Notes: generated by a model from the letters alone, not told the origin. Positions 1 to 9,800 are shown, numbered from the stretch's first letter. The stretch: 36,860 bases of DNA from Pleurocapsa sp. MO_226.B13 (GCA_030064795.1 JASJEI010000063.1:1-36860), one strand, 5' to 3'. Translations and numbers: made by a program.

Positions 1-1730
1 GCAAAACCTTTTTTCAATGCCCCAACCATAAATTGCTTGAGAACATCTTTGGGATTATCTACCGCTTTTTTAAAGGCTTTGGGGTCTTGTTTCAGGGCAT
101 TCAATAATTCTGTTGCACCGACCAATCGCAAAGCTCCTTCAAAACGAAGTTCTTTAACCTTTTCCATCACCACACTGGAAAAAGCCATTATCTTGCCAAT
201 TACTGGTCCGAGATGTTTCTTGAAAACTTTAAGATTACCTTCAATCCCCTTCCAACCTGACACTTCATTCCAGAACAACTTGAGACGACGGGAAATGTCG
301 TTAAAGTTAATGCCAAATTTGGCTACTTTTCCTTCTACCCATTTACCAGCCTGGGGCAAGGTTTTAGTCTCTTGTAGTTCGCGGAATAAAATCTCACCAA
401 ACAACGGACTAAGTCCCATGTAGCCTTTAATCAGATTGACACCAGAGCGTGCAACTTTGTCTCCTGTAATCAGGTTTTTACCTAAAACCACGTTAAGCAG
501 GCTATACCCAGGAATTGTATACTCTGCCAGGGAGTTGAGTCCTCCTTTTAATTTTCGTATTGCCCTTTCCTTGAGAGAACTCCACCCCCATAATTGCAGC
601 TTGGGAGTCAATCCTGTAGAGATGTTGACCAGGCGTTGAATGCTAGCTCCCTGTTGAACGGTATGGGTTAATTCATGAGCCAACAGGTGTTGACCCTCAG
701 AGGATTGAGGGTTGTACTTCCCGTCGTCGAAATAGATGTCATTACCATGAGTAAAAGCTTGCGCTCCCAATTCCTGATTCATTCCCACAGCAGAGCGATC
801 TGTGTGAATTCTCACTCCAGAAAAATCTGCTCCGAACGCTTGCTCCATTGGCTCTCGAACTTTATCTTCTAAGGGCTGTCCACCTCCTTGTGTTTGTTGA
901 ATAGAGCTTTCTAAATCTGACGAAGTAGTTGATGGTGCTGTTAATTCCTGCGAGTTGTCTTCTTTAGTAGATAATCTGTCTCTCTGAACAGTAGAAAACA
1001 TTACTGTTCTTTGCCAGGGATTAGAAATTAGCGGCTTCCGAGCTACTTTTGGCGAATAGGGAAATTGGTCGGAATATTCTTGTAGCGATCGCTCGTTCCG
1101 AGAAACTCCATCGGCAAAATCAGAACGAGCGATAGGAATCAATGGTGGTGCGCTCGCGCTATTCTTTGATTCTTCTGCTAGCGATCGCTTTCTCTTGCCA
1201 TCTATTGGCTGCTGCACCCTGTCAGGGGAAGAGAGATCGAAGTTTAGTTTGGATTGTACTGGAGGACGGTTGGGAGCAGAAATGGGTATTTTAGTTAAAT
1301 CAAAGTTATATCTTGATAGTGTTTTTATTTTGGCTAGTACGTCCGCTCTTGACTGTTGCGATTCAGATTTTGCTCTTACTTCTGGTTGCTGAAGCTGTTT
1401 TTTGGTTTTGTCTGCTTCTTGAGGTTGTCCTGGAGGAGATGGAGTGAATGTTTGGATGGTAGTTTCAGAGTTTTTTGATTCAGTTTCCCGTTCTTTTTCG
1501 CCCGACTTGTTATCTCCTAGCTTGGGATTAATTTTTGGTGATGGTTGCGACGATCTATGGGGAGAAGATATGGGAATCTTACTTAAATCAAAGTTAAATT
1601 TAGGGTCGGGAAAATCCAACTTCGGAGCATTTGTAGGCTGCTGCTTCTGTTTTTTGGCAACTAATGAACTGTGAATAATCGGCACATGAGACTTGCCAAC
1701 GGGACTGTGAATGCGAATTCGGCTAGCCAT
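1..1730 (-). CDS. DUF4157 (eCIS-associated) protein, C-terminus outside window
   Basis: Reading from ATG at 1730 the frame is open to the window edge (at least 576 residues), preceded by a GGTGGT-like ribosome site. Residues 1-280 are low complexity, rich in P, S, K and Q, and contain a repeated motif, FNFDLSKIPISSPHR near residue 45 and YNFDLTKIPISAPNR near 141. Residues of about 285-360 match the DUF4157 domain: FGADFSGVRIHTD, then NDIYFDDGKY, then the zinc-protease-like HELTH at 352-356. DUF4157 proteins are typically encoded with extracellular contractile injection systems and are regarded as cargo or cargo-processing proteins; that is family knowledge. The part after residue 360 is not recognised and may be an effector region. 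No sheath, tube or baseplate gene is visible here, so the link to an injection system rests on the domain alone. Confidence 0.8.
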   Translation of the reverse strand, partial: MASRIRIHSPVGKSHVPIIHSSLVAKKQKQQPTNAPKLDFPDPKFNFDLSKIPISSPHRSSQPSPKINPKLGDNKSGEKERETESKNSETTIQTFTPSPPGQPQEADKTKKQLQQPEVRAKSESQQSRADVLAKIKTLSRYNFDLTKIPISAPNRPPVQSKLNFDLSSPDRVQQPIDGKRKRSLAEESKNSASAPPLIPIARSDFADGVSRNERSLQEYSDQFPYSPKVARKPLISNPWQRTVMFSTVQRDRLSTKEDNSQELTAPSTTSSDLESSIQQTQGGGQPLEDKVREPMEQAFGADFSGVRIHTDRSAVGMNQELGAQAFTHGNDIYFDDGKYNPQSSEGQHLLAHELTHTVQQGASIQRLVNISTGLTPKLQLWGWSSLKERAIRKLKGGLNSLAEYTIPGYSLLNVVLGKNLITGDKVARSGVNLIKGYMGLSPLFGEILFRELQETKTLPQAGKWVEGKVAKFGINFNDISRRLKLFWNEVSGWKGIEGNLKVFKKHLGPVIGKIMAFSSVVMEKVKELRFEGALRLVGATELLNALKQDPKAFKKAVDNPKDVLKQFMVGALKKGF

Positions 1731-2125
1731 AGCCACCACCAAGATAATTGCATTAGTCGTGCAGAATTGCTTTTCTAAGATTGCTGTATTTAGTAATTAA
1801 CCCAATTGTGGCAACGCTACACATCCTAAGTTTATGGTTGCATAAAAAGCTTATTTTTATATTCAACTTTTGGCTAATTTTTGCTTAATTGTATCTTTGG
1901 ACTATTTTAGCTGTGTCAGTACACTGCAAAATCGGCGATCGCATTAAAGTTTTTGAGCATCAAGATAGTGCGATCGCAATAGACACTCGATCTGTTATTG
2001 AAATAGACAAACAGAAAGTAAGAAAATCTCTCCAGAAACCATTGAACTTGGAGAAAAAAGAATGATTGATGAAATTATAGTGATTCACGCCATCGTTGGT
2101 GATTTACCCAAATACCACAGTTAAA
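1731..2125. other. Intergenic stretch, possible gene remnant at its right end
   Basis: No convincing gene. A short plus-strand reading frame at 2062-2124 starts after a GGAGAA-like site and encodes about 20 residues (MIDEIIVIHAIVGDLPKYHS). In-frame codons upstream also look coding, so this may be a remnant of a broken gene. It is too short to name. Confidence 0.4.
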
Positions 2126-2773
2126 TTACGCGGTAGGTAGCAAGATCACAATTGAGCTTCCGATTGCTTTTTCTGGAGGAAGAGGAAAGGCGATAATTCC
2201 TGATTTATCGAGATTCAACTCTTTTTCGTAGATTTTAGTAGCCCTAGTTCTCGTTTTCCCGTTAATTTCCCTAGTTTCCTGACCAATTAAACTAAAGATA
2301 ACAGGAACAGAGTCAGATTCTACTCCAGGGAAATACCAGAAAAAGTAAGGATAATCATCGAAGGTATAGCCTAAGCCATTTTCAGGAGCGATCGCTCTCA
2401 TTGGTTTTCGATCTTTAGTACAATAATCGACATCACACCGTCTAGAAGCACAAATCCTGTTATCTCTTCTTGCAGTGGGTAAACTGCGAAAGGTTACTGG
2501 TCTTCTTGCTTCTAAATTAATAATTTCGCCAACATAGATTAAATTAGGACGCGATCGCAAGTGGGGATTGTAATTCAAAATTTGAGGCACACTCATGCCC
2601 AATCGATTCGCAATTCCCGCCAAAGTATCTCCTAATCTAACTCGATAAGTACGAGCTTGGGCTATCAGATCGCTATTATGAGATTCAGATATCTGAGATT
2701 CGAGATTGGAAGCAAAAGCAAGATAGCTGTTATCTTGAATCAAGCAACTAGCTAGGATGTTGATCCTGCTCAC
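2126..2773 (-). CDS. LysM-domain protein with DUF928-like C-terminus, 5' end replaced by IS
   Basis: The 215-residue product has one LysM module at about residues 42-88 (YRVRLGDTLAGIANRLGMS, then a NPHLRSRPNLIYVGEIINL-type end), which normally binds peptidoglycan-like glycans. The C-terminal part (YPYFFWYFPG ... IIAFPLPPE) resembles the start of DUF928, a domain of exported cyanobacterial proteins, and it stops before the usual end. The first nine codons, including the ATG, lie inside the left terminal inverted repeat of the neighbouring IS. The original start and any signal peptide are therefore probably lost. LysM proteins also occur in contractile injection loci, so the DUF4157 neighbour may be meaningful. 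Whether the chimera is still translated is unknown; a pseudogene is a fair alternative. Confidence 0.6.
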   Translation of the reverse strand: MSRINILASCLIQDNSYLAFASNLESQISESHNSDLIAQARTYRVRLGDTLAGIANRLGMSVPQILNYNPHLRSRPNLIYVGEIINLEARRPVTFRSLPTARRDNRICASRRCDVDYCTKDRKPMRAIAPENGLGYTFDDYPYFFWYFPGVESDSVPVIFSLIGQETREINGKTRTRATKIYEKELNLDKSGIIAFPLPPEKAIGSSIVILLPTA

Positions 2774-2801
2774 AGGCGATCGCTAAAGCTTCATGCAACT
2801 T
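2752..2801 (+). repeat. Left terminal inverted repeat of the IS
   Basis: The first 17 bases match the right end perfectly; the following 33 are imperfect. It supplies the start codon and first residues of the truncated LysM gene. Confidence 0.75.
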
Positions 2802-4562
2802 TTGTGTAATTTGTGGGAGTCGAAAAAGCCAATTTTCTTTTAGATAACATAGATTGACCAAAAACTTCATTTGACCAATCATTAACCTCGTTTATATGAA
2901 TAGTTTCCATCGCTTGAAGTACTTTATCTGGAGTTACTTTGGTAGTGGATAAAAGAAGTGTTAAAATCATTTCATTAATATCCGAATTAGGAGAAGATGA
3001 AGCGAAGATTTTGTATTTACCAAAAATTGATTCAATTATATCTGATGTAGCTATAAAAGCTTGGTTTTTTGGAATTTTTTCGCCTTCAATAGCTAAATAT
3101 TGACTAACTTTTTGTTGAGCCGATTGAATCCAAGCTGAATCAGAAAATTTCTCGCTTAATTTCAACCAATCTTGTTGAGATAAGGGATGAATTCCTTGTT
3201 TGATGAGTTGCTTTTTTCCTAGAGTAAAAACTTCGAGAATTTCCGCCGTAATATGAAGTTCTTTTTCATAATTTAATAACCAACCCAATTTTTCTAAAAA
3301 TTTTCTTCGTCCTAATTTGGCGGCTTGAGAAATTAATTTGCCTTGTTCTTCCCATAGTTTTTGACCAAGTTTTTTAGTCATTACTTCGGAAAAATAAATA
3401 AAATCTGGTGCGGTTATGCCGAGAAGTAAGGGAAGTTTTTTCAAACAAGTTTTGTCCAGTTCATCTCTCAATATAAACAGAGTTTCTCTATCGATAATAA
3501 ATTCAGTACTAATAAGAGAAAAATCTTGTCTTTTCCAGTATTCAAGGACTTTAAGTCCCCAACTTACCAGAAGGTCTATATTATGATATCTGGCTTTAGC
3601 TCTTTGAGCAGGAGGAGTTAAAAAAGATAATTTTGTTGGTTGAATTTGGGAGCGAGTTAAATTACATTGATTTAATAATTCTTGAAATTTGGCATTTTTT
3701 GATAACTCTTTTTTGAGCCACAAAGCTACTTGATGAGTAAAATCATCTCTTATAAATTATTCCCGGATTTTTAGAAATATAGAGTTCAATTCCTTTTTTG
3801 AGATCGCTGCCATGGTCAGAAATAATTTGTAAAGGTTTTCCGACAGTCTTAGCTAAATTATTAATCAAGACTTCTAGGATTTCACCCTTTGTTGAATCAA
3901 GAACTTCTAGGGCTAAGACTTCCAGGTCATGATGTTGTAAATTTTTTCTGTCAGATTTAAGTTTTTCTGACCATTTTTGATAAGACAATCCTAAAATAAT
4001 CAAACATTTTTTTGTTCCTTGTTCTAAAATTGTATCGATAATAAAAATCCAATCTGTTCTTTTTTCTTTTGACTTGATTAATTCAAAAATACCTAGTTTG
4101 AGAAACCATTGTCTGATGGTAGTAAAATTGGGAGTTGGCAGATTAAAAAACTGCGCCCATAATTTGAAGTTTTTTTCTATAGCACGCCAACTGCTAAAAC
4201 TGATGATTCTTTGTTGAATTGCTATTTGAATAATAAAAACAGGATAAGTGTATTGGGCTGGTTTTAAAGCTATTATTTCTCTAGATTTGGATTTTTCTAC
4301 TGTTAGGGAATCTGCTTTTAATTGATTTATCGGTTGGCTAGTTTTTTTTTAGTTCTTCTATTTCTAGTTCTTTTTCTTTTAAACTAGCTTCTAGTTCTTT
4401 AGCTTTTTCTTTCCATTTTTCACGACTTAAAGAAATATCTCGTACTTTTATGTCCATTGCTCTGAGCTTTTTCTGTTTTGATAAAGCTCTTTCTTTCCAT
4501 TTTTCTCTCCCATCTTTAAACAGGTAAACTAAACGGGTTTCACTACTTTTATAACCTTTCAT
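2791..4562 (-). pseudogene. DDE transposase, two frameshifts
   Basis: Three consecutive minus-strand frames together read as one transposase of roughly 575 residues. Frame one (from ATG at 4562) is a charged coiled coil with SREKWKEKAKELEASL-type heptads. It ends at a run of nine A (minus strand, near 4341-4349), where one extra base shifts the frame. Frame two continues through an in-frame stretch with WIFIIDTILEQG and IISDHGSDLKKG, likely the first two catalytic aspartates. A second one-base shift near 3745 leads to frame three, which holds SDIIESIFGKYK, probably the catalytic glutamate. The parts are intact apart from the shifts, so inactivation looks recent. Transcriptional slippage on the A run could rescue the first shift but not the second. 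Confidence 0.75.
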
Positions 4563-4657
4563 TAAATGCTAAAAACTAGAGCGAGTTTAAACTGTACATT
4601 TTAACCCCTAATTCTAGCAAACTTTGGTAGCAATCCCTCTCTATTTTTTTTCCAGTA

Positions 4658-4707
4658 AAGTTGCCTGAACTTGTTGGCGATCGCATAGTACAGGATCAAC
4701 ATCCTAG
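4658..4707 (-). repeat. Right terminal inverted repeat of the IS
   Basis: The complement of 4691-4707 equals the left outer 17 bases. The match extends inward imperfectly through GCGATCGC at 4677-4684. Confidence 0.75.
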
Positions 4708-5024
4708 TTATAACCTAGAAGGTAGCAAAGCCAATATTGTTAGGCTAAGCAACTTGATTCTGTTAATTGCGATTGCCTACATATCAGCTTGTTTAAAAGG
4801 CAAATCTTTTAAGAATCAAGGACATCAAAAGTATATTACTCGTCTGACTGAAACCCAAAGAAAATATAGACGACTAGCGTGATTTCCGAGTAGGATTATC
4901 TGGACAAAACTGGGTGATTGCTTGGGATTTTTGTAGCTCTTTAGTTGAAAAACTTATGATGATCGACCGTCATAAGCTCAACTATTATCAAGAAGGATTG
5001 AAAGTTCGAGCGGTAATTAGTTAA
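4708..5024 (+). pseudogene. C-terminal remnant of an IS4-type transposase
   Basis: Translation after the IS edge gives YNLEGSKANIVRLSNLILLI, the C-terminal region typical of cyanobacterial IS4-family transposases (usually preceded by a GG-YNLEG block). After RRLA a stop follows, and the neighbouring frame continues as DFRVGLSGQNWVIAWDF to a stop at 5022-5024, so there is a frameshift near 4880. The N-terminal part is absent. The remnant marks an older insertion that the 2752-4707 element later abutted or entered. Confidence 0.6.
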
Positions 5025-5754
5025 GCATCTATTTCAATTAATTATTTCCTAATTTTAGACTCAGTTATTATCAACTGGTCTACTTTATTTTGTCTATTTA
5101 AGATTAACGCAACTATCAATTTATTGAAAGATTACATTTAATCATTTTCCCCCCAATTATACTTATTAAATCAGCTGAAAAGATTAAAGGAATTTATATC
5201 ATAGTTGTTTTAAAAATCAGCTTATCGAATGTAAATCTCATTTCTCAAGGATTTTTTAGACGCTTGTCACTCCAAAAAAACTTTTATAACTACCGATCTT
5301 CTCAATTAACTGTTTACAAAGGCTTGACCATCTATTAACTGAGTATGGGTTTGAATATGTAAAGAAAAATGCAGCTCTATTTCCGCAATCTAATTTCTTA
5401 ATACCCTGCTTAATTTACTTCTTTAGACAGAGGATCTTGTCTGAATTCTTCTTTTAGCACTCCTGCTCAATTTTATTTTTAAGTCATCTTATTTTAGCTT
5501 ATAATAATAGAATATAAAGTAGGCTTAAATACTATGGCTATTTTAACTGACTAAATTTATTTCTTGATTTATATAGTTTTGTTTACCTCAGTCTGTGTAG
5601 CAGAAATTGAGTAGGGTTGAGCTTAAATAGATCGAACTCGCTCGATAACTAAACGACCGCCGTCTAAAACTTAGATAATTTCGTTAAGAATATTGGTTCA
5701 ATCTATAAAATAATATTTTGCATATTTATATATTTATAAATTTACTCTTGTCCT
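5025..5754. other. AT-rich gene-free stretch
   Basis: About 730 bases with stops in all frames, no recognisable RNA gene and no clear terminator. It is probably decayed mobile DNA plus the promoter region of the following gene. Confidence 0.5.
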
Positions 5755-6822
5755 ATGTTCCGCAGTGTATCTTCAAAAGTTACATCAAACCAAAAATTCG
5801 ATTATTCTGCGCTTGATGCCGAAACTTTAGATTTTGTTCAAAAACAAACTGGCGAAATTCGCTCGCTGATGAAGCGAACCGCCCAAGACATTATCAACAT
5901 TGGGCTAAAATTGATCGAAATCAAAAAGCGTTTGGGACATGGACAGTATAGAAAGTGGATCAAAGCCGAGTTTAATTGGGGCAAATCCACGGCGAATTCT
6001 TTTGAGAATGTTGCTAAGCAATTTGCAAATGTCCAAAATTTGGACATCTTTACTCCCTCAGTCCTCTACGAGTTAGCAGCCCCCTCAACTCCCGAAAGTG
6101 CAAGAAAAGAAGCGATCGCCAGAGCCGAAGCGGGAGAGAAGATCGGTTACAAATCTGCTAAACAAATCAAAAAGAAACATCTTGCTCTACAAGCCAAGTC
6201 CAAGCCACTCAAACCAGTATCATCGATAGAAGATACTCAACAAAATAAAAACCCCCCTATTTCCATCACTGCCTTATCCGAGGAGACAGAACAGCAGAAT
6301 CAGAAAGAATCGACAACACCAAAAGCCATTCCTGTTGCTCCTCAAGAACCAACAGACTCAGACAGCCTGTCAGAGAGCGAGTCCGAGCTAATTCGGTCTG
6401 AAAGCTGGTGGCAACTGGGTAAAAATCATCTGATGTACTGTGGCGATCCCCATTCAGCCAAACTACAAACTCAATTACCAAAACACATCGCACTAGCTAT
6501 TTCCTTCCCACCCACTGCTAATTGGAATTTGGGAAGCTTGGAAGCCAGGGTTAATTCATCTCTAATTCTTTATAGTCAATATGAAGATGTCGATCTCAAG
6601 TCTCTCAGAGAAATTGTGCGTAATGCTCTCGAACTTTACACTAGCGAGCAAGAAACAGTAATGTTTTCTTTTCTGCCCGATCCAATCTTGCTGATCCTAG
6701 TCGAACAACTTGCCTGCTGTTGTTTAATTGCCGAACCAGATCTTCAACGTTGCCAAGATGTGATTCGGGCTTGGACTCAAACTGGAGGGAAGGCAAAGAT
6801 GTTGAACTCTTTAATGGATTGA
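5755..6822 (+). CDS. DUF3102 protein with degenerate methyltransferase-like C-terminal domain
   Basis: The 355-residue product begins with a DUF3102 region at about 20-140 (IINIGLKLIEIKKRLGHGQY, then FNWGKSTANSFENVAKQF), a probable nucleic-acid-binding domain found on plasmids and in mobile regions. A linker rich in S, E and Q follows. The part after residue 210 (SWWQLGKNHLMYCGD, then IALAISFPPT) resembles plasmid and phage N6-adenine methylases that read H-x-L-x-CGD and then a DPPY motif. Here the expected DPPY is SFPP, and the end (QDVIRAWTQTGGKAKML) still follows the methylase pattern. The simplest reading is a non-catalytic, methylase-derived domain. DUF3102 is confident; the methylase relationship is moderately so. 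Confidence 0.7.
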   Translation: MFRSVSSKVTSNQKFDYSALDAETLDFVQKQTGEIRSLMKRTAQDIINIGLKLIEIKKRLGHGQYRKWIKAEFNWGKSTANSFENVAKQFANVQNLDIFTPSVLYELAAPSTPESARKEAIARAEAGEKIGYKSAKQIKKKHLALQAKSKPLKPVSSIEDTQQNKNPPISITALSEETEQQNQKESTTPKAIPVAPQEPTDSDSLSESESELIRSESWWQLGKNHLMYCGDPHSAKLQTQLPKHIALAISFPPTANWNLGSLEARVNSSLILYSQYEDVDLKSLREIVRNALELYTSEQETVMFSFLPDPILLILVEQLACCCLIAEPDLQRCQDVIRAWTQTGGKAKMLNSLMD

Positions 6823-6871
6823 ATAATTATGATGAGGAGCAGCAATTATTCGCTCGATCGCTCTACGGTGT

Positions 6872-8194
6872 TTAGCTTAAGGGAAGATGAACTTGAAAAC
6901 GGCTACCTGCTCCTACCTTACTATTAACTGTAATTTTTCCCCGATGCTGCTGGACAATAGCGTCAGCTATCACTAAGCCCAAACCAAAACCTTCTGGATC
7001 TTTGATTTTTGCTGCATCACTCCGCCAAAAATCCTGAAAAATCAACGGCAGTTGCTCCTTAGATATACCGATTCCCGTGTCTTCGACAGTAATAATAACC
7101 TTATTTTGAGACTGCTTGGCTGAAAAAAAAACGCTACCGCCAGCATCGGTATAATTGATCGCGTTTTCTAACAAATTAGTTAAGAGACGATTTAATTTAT
7201 CTCGATCTGCTTTGATTAAAATATTACCAGATAGTTGGGTTTGAAAATTAATATCTTTAGCTCTAGCAATTGGTTCAAATTGTTCGCTCAAGCTCTCTAA
7301 AATCCTCATTAGAGGCACGTAGGTAAAATTTAGTTCTTTAGTGCTGAATGCTATATCTGTACGTACCAAAAACAATAATTCTTCCAATAGACGCTTGATT
7401 TGTTCGGTAGCACTATTGATAATATTGAGCTTTTTGGCTTGGCTAGTTTGAGTTTTAGATGTTTGACTGAGCAAAATTTCAGTAGCGATACTAATTCGAG
7501 TCAAAGGAGTACGTACCTGATGAGAAACATCGGTAGTAATTCGCCTCAGCCTTTGAACTCCCCGTTTCATAGGTTTGACGGTTTCTGTGGTGAGATAGAC
7601 GCTGCTAATACTAGCTAAAATTAATGCCGTAGCTCCTCCTAGCTCTAATCCCAGTCTGAGTTGACCCAAAATAGCTTCGATTTCTCGCGTAGATTCGCTA
7701 GCACGAATGTAGCCTTCTAGCACCAGTTTCTCTTGTTCTCGGTCGTTAGTATATACAGATATGGTTGCAGTTTGAATTCGACCCTGACGATAAAATACAG
7801 GAGTCCCTGGTCTCAATTCCGCAGGTGAAATGTTAGTAAATAAAGGCGATGGCGTAGAGATATTACCTTCTCGTGCTAATAGTTTTCCCGATGAATCGTA
7901 CCATTCCAGACTGAACTGTTGCTTAGAGAAAAGATGTCGCCAGGAAATTTCTCGCTCCAGACTTTGTTTACCTTCACTTTTAACCACACTCAAACTAGGA
8001 GCTGCTGCTTCCACCAAAGTAAGTAGTTCTTGATTTAGCTGCTGATTTAGACTTTTAATTAAGAAAAAATATAAAGATATTCCTGAGATTCCAAATATAG
8101 TCATCATCGCAAGCAAATAACTAAACAGGATACGCTTTCGGGGAATTAGGAAGCCTCGACTAAGAATTTGAGTGGAAATAGTAATTAGCGACAT
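6872..8194 (-). CDS. Membrane sensor histidine kinase (tandem copy 1)
   Basis: The 440 residues hold two membrane helices (about 22-46 and 183-202) around a periplasmic sensor of about 135 residues. The H-box DVSHQVRTPLT follows with H225, then an N-box (NLLENAINYT), VEDTGIGIS and GFGLGLVIAD of the ATPase domain. No HAMP is obvious; a short linker with a charged helix takes its place. It autophosphorylates and should pass phosphate to an OmpR-type regulator. It is closely related along its whole length to the kinase at 8457-9800, sharing SLNQQL after helix 1 and GYIRASEST before helix 2. The pair therefore arose by duplication. The signal is unknown. Confidence 0.88.
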   Translation of the reverse strand: MSLITISTQILSRGFLIPRKRILFSYLLAMMTIFGISGISLYFFLIKSLNQQLNQELLTLVEAAAPSLSVVKSEGKQSLEREISWRHLFSKQQFSLEWYDSSGKLLAREGNISTPSPLFTNISPAELRPGTPVFYRQGRIQTATISVYTNDREQEKLVLEGYIRASESTREIEAILGQLRLGLELGGATALILASISSVYLTTETVKPMKRGVQRLRRITTDVSHQVRTPLTRISIATEILLSQTSKTQTSQAKKLNIINSATEQIKRLLEELLFLVRTDIAFSTKELNFTYVPLMRILESLSEQFEPIARAKDINFQTQLSGNILIKADRDKLNRLLTNLLENAINYTDAGGSVFFSAKQSQNKVIITVEDTGIGISKEQLPLIFQDFWRSDAAKIKDPEGFGLGLVIADAIVQQHRGKITVNSKVGAGSRFQVHLPLS

Positions 8195-8456
8195 TACAAC
8201 GGGTTTAGTGAAGAAGTTATTTTGATTACCAGTAAACTACGAAAAATTGACTTTTTCGTCTTCCTGTTAATTTAAGCTACTAAAGGTGACGAACTTGAAA
8301 CAAATGAGGATATCTACCTAAGATTTAACAAAAAACCAAAATTTGAAACTGTATTTTGGCAATAGCTGTAAACTTATAGTAAATCGTTCTCGATTTGGTT
8401 TTCGTCTCGATTAAATAACTGTTATAGCACAAAAAAATAACTTCCTCACTATTTAG

Positions 8457-9800
8457 TCATCTTTGATACAGAGGCAGATAAACTTTAAAGCAAGTACCAA
8501 CATTAACCTCGCTAGTAACCGTAATTTTTCCTTTGTGTTGTTGAACGATTGTTTTGGCGATCGCCAGACCTAATCCTAGTCCCTCTTGTTTACTGACTCG
8601 TTCCGCACGCCAGAAACGCTGAAATACATGTGGTAAATATCGCGAATCAATACCAATACCAGTATCTTCCACCGAGATTACAGCATTTTTATTAGATATA
8701 CCAGAGGTCATTAAAATTCTCCCTCCCGAACGGGTATATTTACAAGCATTGCTCAACAGATTGGAAAATAGTCGATTGAGCTGAGAAACATCCCCTTGAA
8801 TCGCTAAATCGGGATAAAAGTTAGTTTGAAAGTCAATTTCTTTGTTACGAGCGACTATCGTATAATGTTCTGCTAACTGCTGCAATAGTTCATCTAAGAA
8901 AACACAAGTGTTTTCTGGCCGAACCATCGGTGCAGCTGAATCAGTGCGGGCCAGAAACAGTAAATCTTCTAAAAGATGTTTCATTTGTTCTGCACCACTT
9001 TTGATTATTTCAATCTTTTTTGTCGCTGAGGGTTTACTCAACTGTTCTGGATTGCTCAACAAAATTTCGCTGGCAAAACTGATCTTGGTCAAGGGGCCAC
9101 CCAATTCATGAGAAGCATCAGCAGCAAACTGTTTAAGCTGTCGAAAACTTTTGAGGGTAGGTTCAAGAGCCTGATGAGTTAGATAAACACTGCTAAGTCC
9201 AATAAAAAATACCGCCGTCCCGCCTCCCAACCACAGTCCTAAATGCAACTGTTTCAAAGCTACTTCGATTGACTCTGTAGACTCGCTGGCTCGAATATAT
9301 CCTTTTAGTTGAATAATATCTTTTTGACCTCCATCGGCATAGACAGCAATAGTCACACTGCGGATGTTATCCTCTTGCTGAAATACTGGCGAGCTACTGC
9401 CTAGAGTCGAGAGGGTTTTTCTGATTAAGGGTGCTTGGGGAAAAAATTCGCCCTCTTTGGAGATCAGTTTGCCATCAACATTAAACCATTCTAAACTTTG
9501 TTTGCGCTGAAAAAACATTTCTCGCCAGGGAAGATCTCGGGCGAGGTTTTCCCGTCCTTTATACTTAACCGTATTCAAGCTTGGTGCTGCTGCCTGCACC
9601 AAAGTCTGCAACCGGTGATCTAACTGTTGATTGAGACTTCGAGCAAAAAAAATGTAGAGAGCAGTTCCAGAGAGACCTAAAACTGCTCCCATAACCAGTA
9701 AATAGGCGATTATCAAGCGTTGGCGTAAGTGGGAGAAGTTGAGAGCTGGTAACTTGTCAGTGACATTTAACCAGCCTGTTAGATGTTTCGGCAAAGACAT
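8457..9800 (-). CDS. Membrane sensor histidine kinase (tandem copy 2)
   Basis: The 447 residues have the same plan as the next kinase downstream: helices at about 29-53 and 188-208, a periplasmic sensor between them, H-box DASHELGGPLT with H231, then NLLSNACKYT, VEDTGIGID and GLGLGLAIAK. The H-box has GG where RT or RS is usual, which may alter phosphatase or docking behaviour. It lies 262 bases upstream of its paralogue on the same strand and about 0.7 kb downstream of the response-regulator gene, separated from it by a terminator. The kinases are therefore probably transcribed apart from the regulator but serve the same pathway. The RppB/NrsS-like class is the nearest I can suggest. Confidence 0.87.
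   Translation of the reverse strand: MSLPKHLTGWLNVTDKLPALNFSHLRQRLIIAYLLVMGAVLGLSGTALYIFFARSLNQQLDHRLQTLVQAAAPSLNTVKYKGRENLARDLPWREMFFQRKQSLEWFNVDGKLISKEGEFFPQAPLIRKTLSTLGSSSPVFQQEDNIRSVTIAVYADGGQKDIIQLKGYIRASESTESIEVALKQLHLGLWLGGGTAVFFIGLSSVYLTHQALEPTLKSFRQLKQFAADASHELGGPLTKISFASEILLSNPEQLSKPSATKKIEIIKSGAEQMKHLLEDLLFLARTDSAAPMVRPENTCVFLDELLQQLAEHYTIVARNKEIDFQTNFYPDLAIQGDVSQLNRLFSNLLSNACKYTRSGGRILMTSGISNKNAVISVEDTGIGIDSRYLPHVFQRFWRAERVSKQEGLGLGLAIAKTIVQQHKGKITVTSEVNVGTCFKVYLPLYQR

Larger units (their letters stand above)
2752..4707. mobile_element. Insertion sequence of about 1.96 kb with degenerate DDE transposase
   Basis: The element is bounded by inverted repeats that both begin CTAGGATGTTGATCCTG when read inward (2752-2768 and the complement of 4691-4707). 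The similarity continues inward for about 30 more bases through a shared GCGATCGC and a GCAACTTT block. The transposase lies between them on the minus strand. No unambiguous target duplication is visible; CTAG at both edges is palindromic and could be either target or terminus. The left flank is the LysM gene and the right flank is an IS4-type transposase remnant. Confidence 0.75.

Noticed and set aside
37..1674. Several plus-strand frames of 65-128 residues
   Set aside because: They lie opposite the long minus-strand DUF4157 frame, which has clear domain motifs; they resemble no proteins.
4341..4349. Programmed -1 frameshift in the transposase
   Set aside because: The sequence needed to join the frames is a +1 (or -2) shift, and a second frameshift downstream still breaks the gene.
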